Notes under the pieces: generated by a model
Database searches by the model: none
The model's input: only the letters and a program-made list of their open reading frames with translations
Told to the model about the DNA's origin: nothing
Made by a program: the position numbers and the translations under genes
Shown: positions 35,129 through 37,987 of the stretch, one piece after another
Layout of the letters: every line of letters begins with the position of its first letter
Position numbering within the stretch: position 1 is the stretch's first letter
DNA from: DATGKK01 sp035294725
GTDB taxonomy: Bacteria; Actinomycetota; Acidimicrobiia; Acidimicrobiales; Bog-793
Length of the DNA: 37,987 nucleotides
Assembly (NCBI GenBank): GCA_035294725.1
Contig: DATGKK010000122.1
Location: 1-37,987 of the forward strand
Reading direction: 5' to 3'

Positions 35129-35217
35129 TGCATGCTCCTCTCTGTTCGGCCGAGGAGCCTGTCAGTGTTGGTTCATTTCGCGGTGGACCCTCCGCGCCGA
35201 AGTCAGACGCTGAACAG
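35080..35217. repeat. Direct repeat, copy A (IS right end plus 42-bp flank)
   Basis: By eye this 138-bp segment matches 37698-37836 with about 15 mismatches and a one-base indel. It covers the first 16 codons of orfA, the IS inverted repeat and 42 bases outside the IS end (from TTTCGCGGTG to GAACAG). Because the match continues past the IS end, it reflects duplication of a larger segment, not two independent insertions. Confidence 0.8.
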
Positions 35218-35243
35218 CACCGAGCCGGTGGTCCGACGTTGCG

Positions 35244-35249
35244 TATGCT
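35244..35249 (+). promoter_or_regulatory. Candidate -10 box of a leaderless lipoprotein transcript
   Basis: TATGCT (5 of 6 to TATAAT-like consensus) ends six bases before the GTG start, and no ribosome site exists. It begins 27 bases past the end of repeat copy A. The candidate tRNA-Leu -10 box begins 26 bases past the end of copy B. Confidence 0.5.
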
Positions 35250-35255
35250 GCGTTC

Positions 35256-37301
35256 GTGCCGTCTGCGCTCTCCAGACGAGCAGTGCTCGTTAGCGCCGGA
35301 ATCTTGCTGACAGGGGCTGCGCTCGCCGGCTGTAGTGCCGGAACCTCCTCTCTCCCGGTCACTTCCACGTATGGCACGTTGATCGTCACTGTTGCCGCCG
35401 TGAAGGGCGGACACGTTGGCCAGGTCGAGGTCACCGGGCCCCGTGGATTCACCCGCACCTTGGCAGCTACGACCAGACTCTCAGCGCTCCAACCCGGTAC
35501 CTATCAGGTGAGCGCCCGGCCAGCGCACGTCGCCGGGGCGGCATGGTGGTCGGCCCTGCCGCTGCAGGAGGCACTCGTGAGCGCAGGCCGCACCACGCGC
35601 ATCGATGACACCTACACCGTCGAGGTGCCCGCGACGACCCGCACAATCCCCACTGCGGCGCTCCGCCACCAGGCGCCGCTCGTGCACCCGACACAAACGG
35701 AGATCGTCGTCTTGGACGCCCACGCCTCCGCCGGCTTGCGGGTAGGAGACATCATCGCCACAGGCATCGGCCCTTACACCCCCTACGGGCTCCTGCGTCG
35801 GGTGGTCTCGATCACCCGACATGGCGCCTCCGTCCTCGTCGACACAGTGCAGGCCACGCTCCGAGAGGCCCTCCCCTCAGGCTCGATCGACATCGAGCTG
35901 GGCTCTGCCGCCCCGTCGTCGGGCTCCAGCACTGCGCTCAAGGTGAACGGGGACGACATCCCCGTCGAGCTCGCCTCCTCCAACACGCCGCAGCTTCAGG
36001 GACTTTGGAGCTTCAACAGCCATGTCGCATGCGGGTCGGTCGGGCAGTTGAGCCTCGACGATGGATTCAGCTTCCATCCGGTGGTCAAGCTGAATGACTA
36101 CTGGTCGCCCTTCTCAGGAGTGTCAGGGACCTTCGCAGTCGGCTTCGACGAATCGGCGCATCTCATGCTCGATACCAGTTTCGGGGTCACGTGCCGCTGG
36201 TCGGACAGTTCAGCGCCGGTTCCACTCTCCGGACCGATCGATGTCCAAGTCGGCCCTATACCGGTCGTCGTCCTCCCAGAGTGGTTCATTTCCACCTCGG
36301 TAAGCGGCACTTTGAGCCAGGATGCGGTGGTGGGCTTCTCGCAGGCGTCATCTGCACTACTTGGCCTCAGTTACTACAGAGGGACCGTTCTCCCGATCCG
36401 GCAATTCCACAACAGATTCTCGCCCGCCAAACCGCAGGGGACGCAGCTCAGCGTGACGGCAGCCATCGGGCCTCGCTTCGAGCTGTCCATTTATGGCGTT
36501 GCCGGCCCCTATCTCTCGATCCAGCTCTTCGGGAAGGGGACGATCACGGAAGCGAGCAGCGGACAGGGCGGTCCAACTGCATCGATCATTGCCGGCGTGG
36601 AGGCCGGAGTCGGATTCAAACTCAACGTGCTGCCCATCAACTGGAGCATTCCCAACCTCTTGAACATCTACCGCACTATCTACTCAGGACCGGCAGGAAA
36701 GCCCTCTACTGGCAGCCGCTCCTCACAAGGGGCAGCCGGAGCACTGGCCGCCTATCTGAAGAGCGGCCCGCACCCCTCCGTTGCTTCCGAACCTGCGACG
36801 ACCTCAGCCGGCACCTTCGCTCTAGTGCTGTACCCCAACAGCGCCTGCCTCGCCTGCAAGCTGGCGGCGACAGTTCTCCGGTACCAGGCGGAGAAGTGGC
36901 ATCCGGTCGCGCAGCTCGAGCTGCCTCTTCAAAACGGCGATGACGTCGAGCCAAACTCCGCCACGCCAGTCGATGCCACTGGCGCGGCTACGCCGGACTT
37001 CCTCGCAGGGTGGCAAACGGGCGTCAACTTCGGCCTAGTGGGTGTCATCGTCAGCGACGTAACCGGTCGATGGGCCGTCGTTCAGATTGCTCCTCATCAG
37101 CCTGGCATTTACTCTGGCAGCACACTCGATGCCCCTGTGATCCAAAGGGGGAGAGTCATCTCGCTGTTGTTCTCCTGCAACCCGAACTGTGTTGCTGCTC
37201 AGCAGCACCGCCTGGTGTGGCATTACGAGATCGCACGAGGCGGCCTCGTGCTCTTGAGCGACAAGCCGTGCGGGAGGGTGGGTCAAGTCAGCTGTCCTTG
37301 A
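35256..37301 (+). CDS. Large secreted lipoprotein of unknown function
   Basis: 681 residues. Double-Arg basic start, hydrophobic helix and lipobox LAGC with Cys26, so it should be anchored outside the membrane. The mature part begins with a small beta-rich domain (TYGTLIVTVAAVKGG, VTGPRGFTRTL). A long beta-rich central region follows, with PIPVVVLPEWFISTSVSGTL and ALLGLSYYRGTVLPIRQF, then GPRFELSIYGVAGPYLSIQL. This pattern recalls a beta domain seen in other large surface proteins of actinobacteria and Bacteroidota, but I cannot name it. The C-terminus has cysteine pairs (SACLACK, SCNPNC, CGRVGQVSC) suggesting disulfides. Base composition is visibly less GC-rich than its neighbours, and it lies between two copies of an IS end, consistent with acquired DNA. 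GTG start with TATGCT six bases upstream. Confidence 0.8.
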   Translation: MPSALSRRAVLVSAGILLTGAALAGCSAGTSSLPVTSTYGTLIVTVAAVKGGHVGQVEVTGPRGFTRTLAATTRLSALQPGTYQVSARPAHVAGAAWWSALPLQEALVSAGRTTRIDDTYTVEVPATTRTIPTAALRHQAPLVHPTQTEIVVLDAHASAGLRVGDIIATGIGPYTPYGLLRRVVSITRHGASVLVDTVQATLREALPSGSIDIELGSAAPSSGSSTALKVNGDDIPVELASSNTPQLQGLWSFNSHVACGSVGQLSLDDGFSFHPVVKLNDYWSPFSGVSGTFAVGFDESAHLMLDTSFGVTCRWSDSSAPVPLSGPIDVQVGPIPVVVLPEWFISTSVSGTLSQDAVVGFSQASSALLGLSYYRGTVLPIRQFHNRFSPAKPQGTQLSVTAAIGPRFELSIYGVAGPYLSIQLFGKGTITEASSGQGGPTASIIAGVEAGVGFKLNVLPINWSIPNLLNIYRTIYSGPAGKPSTGSRSSQGAAGALAAYLKSGPHPSVASEPATTSAGTFALVLYPNSACLACKLAATVLRYQAEKWHPVAQLELPLQNGDDVEPNSATPVDATGAATPDFLAGWQTGVNFGLVGVIVSDVTGRWAVVQIAPHQPGIYSGSTLDAPVIQRGRVISLLFSCNPNCVAAQQHRLVWHYEIARGGLVLLSDKPCGRVGQVSCP

Positions 37302-37536
37302 CCCATGTCTGACTTTGGTAGAGAGATTTCCGTTTGATCACGCAACATTGTGGGGTTGGCCTTGGCACGGTTCAGTAGGATGTCCCTGATGGCCGGAGTG
37401 ATCGGATACTCTCTCGGCGCTTGCGCGAGCATTTGAGAGCATTTGAGAAGGCTCTTTCGCTCGGTCGCACAGCCGATGGGAGCAGACTCTTGATCATCCG
37501 GTATCCGTCAGGTCAAGAGGGTCTCGGATTGACCAA
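37302..37536. other. Non-coding, lower-GC stretch after the lipoprotein gene
   Basis: No supported gene. It holds a perfect 10-bp tandem duplication GAGCATTTGA-GAGCATTTGA (37427-37446). On the minus strand a 49-codon open frame (37432 to 37283) overlaps the 3' end of the lipoprotein gene. Its translation (MLAQAPREYPITPAIRDIL...) is protein-like but matches no family I know and may be a relic. Confidence 0.35.
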
Positions 37537-37675
37537 GTGCGGCTCTTAGCCCTCGGCCACCTCCGTCCCGTGTGATCGGAACCGGTGAGAAGGCGGCGCT
37601 CACGCCGTTCGGGCCCGTAGTTCGGTCACCAGGAACCATATAGGACCTGACGGCAGTGGACCTCGTCCCGGCGGG
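37537..37675 (+). other. Structured, non-coding segment, possible 5' fragment of a group II intron
   Basis: It begins with GTGCGGC, the usual 5' end of group II introns, and is rich in short stems. Examples are CACC-TCCG (37558-37565) with CGGA-ACC-GGTG (37577-37587), and GGCG (37592-37595) with CGCC (37603-37606). It has no supported gene. Domain V, a reverse transcriptase and a 3' end are absent, and it stops where repeat copy B begins. The assignment is speculative; another structured RNA or decayed DNA is equally possible. Confidence 0.25.
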
Positions 37676-37697
37676 TGCCGATGGTCGACCTCGTCGA

Positions 37698-37836
37698 CGC
37701 TCAAGACCTTGGGTCGACGACGTCTCGACCCGCTCTCCCCGGCCACTGCATGCTCCCCTCTGGTCGGCTGAGGAGCCCGTCAGTGTTGCTTTCATTTCGC
37801 GGTGCACCCGCCTCGCCGGACTCAGACGCAGAACAG
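37698..37836. repeat. Direct repeat, copy B (diverged IS right end plus flank)
   Basis: About 89% identical by eye to 35080-35217 in the same orientation. On the minus strand it still encodes the first codons of orfA (GESGSRRRRPKVLS), but the rest of the IS is gone. It includes the inverted-repeat end GTCAGTGTTGCTTTCA and the same 42-base outer flank. It lies 66 bases before the tRNA-Leu gene. Confidence 0.8.
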
Positions 37837-37861
37837 GATGAAGAGCCGCGGGTCGGGGCGC

Positions 37862-37867
37862 TACAGT
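37862..37867 (+). promoter_or_regulatory. Candidate -10 box of tRNA-Leu
   Basis: TACAGT fits TANNNT and lies 35 bases before the mature 5' end of the tRNA, a usual distance for a short 5' leader removed by RNase P. No good -35 is seen. Confidence 0.4.
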
Positions 37868-37902
37868 GTTCGGGCCCCGGGATGAGACCCGTGGACCGCT
37901 TC

Positions 37903-37986
37903 GTCGGAGTGGCGGAATAGGCAGACGCGCTAGGTTGAGGGCCTAGTCCTCGCAAGAGGGTGGGGGTTCAAGTCCCCCCTCCGACA
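37903..37986 (+). tRNA. tRNA-Leu (anticodon GAG)
   Basis: A complete class II tRNA. The seven-base-pair acceptor stem pairs GTCGGAG with CTCCGAC. The D-arm TGGCGGAATAGGCAGACGCG is typical of leucine tRNAs. The anticodon stem CTAGG/CCTAG encloses the loop TTGAGGG (anticodon GAG, reading CUC and CUU codons). A long variable arm (TCCTCGCAAGAGGGT) and a T-arm of five G-C pairs around TTCAAGT follow. The discriminator base is A at 37986. The window ends one base later, so it cannot be seen whether CCA is encoded. It borders the island of IS remnants and the lower-GC lipoprotein gene. No duplicate of its 3' end is seen in the window. Confidence 0.97.
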
Positions 37987-37987
37987 C

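Larger units (their letters stand above)
33866..35175 (-). mobile_element. IS3-like insertion sequence with an internal deletion
   Basis: About 1.31 kb. The two ends form an imperfect inverted repeat. The left end on the plus strand reads TGACCCAAGTCACTGACC (33866-33883). The right end on the minus strand reads TGAACCAACACTGACAGG, starting at 35175. They match at TGA-x-CCAA and CACTGAC with a two-base gap. Inside are orfA (helix-turn-helix) and a broken orfB (integrase-type) on the minus strand, overlapping as in IS3-family elements. The orfB stop lies within the left inverted repeat. No target-site duplication is visible. It cannot move by itself because the centre of the transposase is missing. 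A second, diverged copy of its right end lies at 37698-37794. Confidence 0.78.

Noticed and set aside
37903..37987. tRNA-Leu as an attachment site of an integrated element
   Set aside because: No integrase gene and no duplicate of the tRNA 3' end are in the window, and the island lies on the 5' side of the tRNA.

Overview
The window is GC-rich, gene-dense chromosomal DNA from an actinobacterium. Many genes start with GTG, and stop/start overlaps of the GTGA type are frequent. There is a mycothiol-dependent (MDMPI-type) enzyme and a DUF1707 protein. The conserved actinobacterial neighbourhoods coaE..uvrB-uvrA and uvrC..rapZ-yvcK-gap-pgk-tpiA-secG are both present. A deep-branching class such as Acidimicrobiia is my inference; no rRNA or other marker is present to prove it.

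Layout. (1) 1-5075, minus strand: a peptide-type ABC transporter operon, running from the lipoprotein substrate-binding protein through two permeases and an OppD-like ATPase to an OppF-like ATPase cut by the window edge. (2) 5237-11824, plus strand: a translationally coupled run of a Gpi18/PIG-V-like mannosyltransferase, a UGM-like flavoprotein, a GT4 glycosyltransferase and an OatA-type acyltransferase 3-SGNH fusion, ending in coaE. It looks like an envelope glycan or glycolipid assembly cluster. (3) 11825-15345: a foreign-looking insert between coaE and uvrB. It has about 600 bp without a recognisable gene, then an M20D amidohydrolase, a TRIC-family membrane protein and an amidohydrolase cut off after about 186 codons. 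The cut gene abuts the frame-shifted 3' end of an extradiol dioxygenase (DODA/LigB type) relic on the other strand.

(4) 15412-21523: DUF1707 membrane protein, uvrB, uvrA and a VOC-family protein. (5) 21579-23382, minus: nadA followed by an MDMPI-like protein. (6) 23507-28138: uvrC, a methyltransferase, rapZ and yvcK, all overlapping. whiA, which normally follows yvcK, is missing. (7) 28242-31626: gap, pgk, tpiA and secG (lower glycolysis and the Sec channel). (8) 31725-33779: a second solute-binding-type lipoprotein, possibly LpqW-like, with no transporter genes beside it.

(9) 33866-37987: an accessory island. An IS3-like element with an internal deletion is followed by a large lipoprotein gene of unknown function and lower GC. 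Next come about 390 bp of relic or structured DNA, then a second diverged copy of the IS end with the same 42-bp flank, and finally tRNA-Leu(GAG) at the window end.

Several genes (M20D, DUF1707, uvrB, uvrC, the island lipoprotein) have a -10-like box only 6-8 nt before a GTG start and no Shine-Dalgarno sequence. This suggests leaderless transcripts. Genes inside operons rely on start/stop overlap, and the ABC operon, gap and secG have clear ribosome binding sites. No CRISPR array or obvious new defence system was found. The most unusual parts are the relic junction at 14.93 kb, the missing whiA, and the duplicated IS-end/lipoprotein/tRNA-Leu island.
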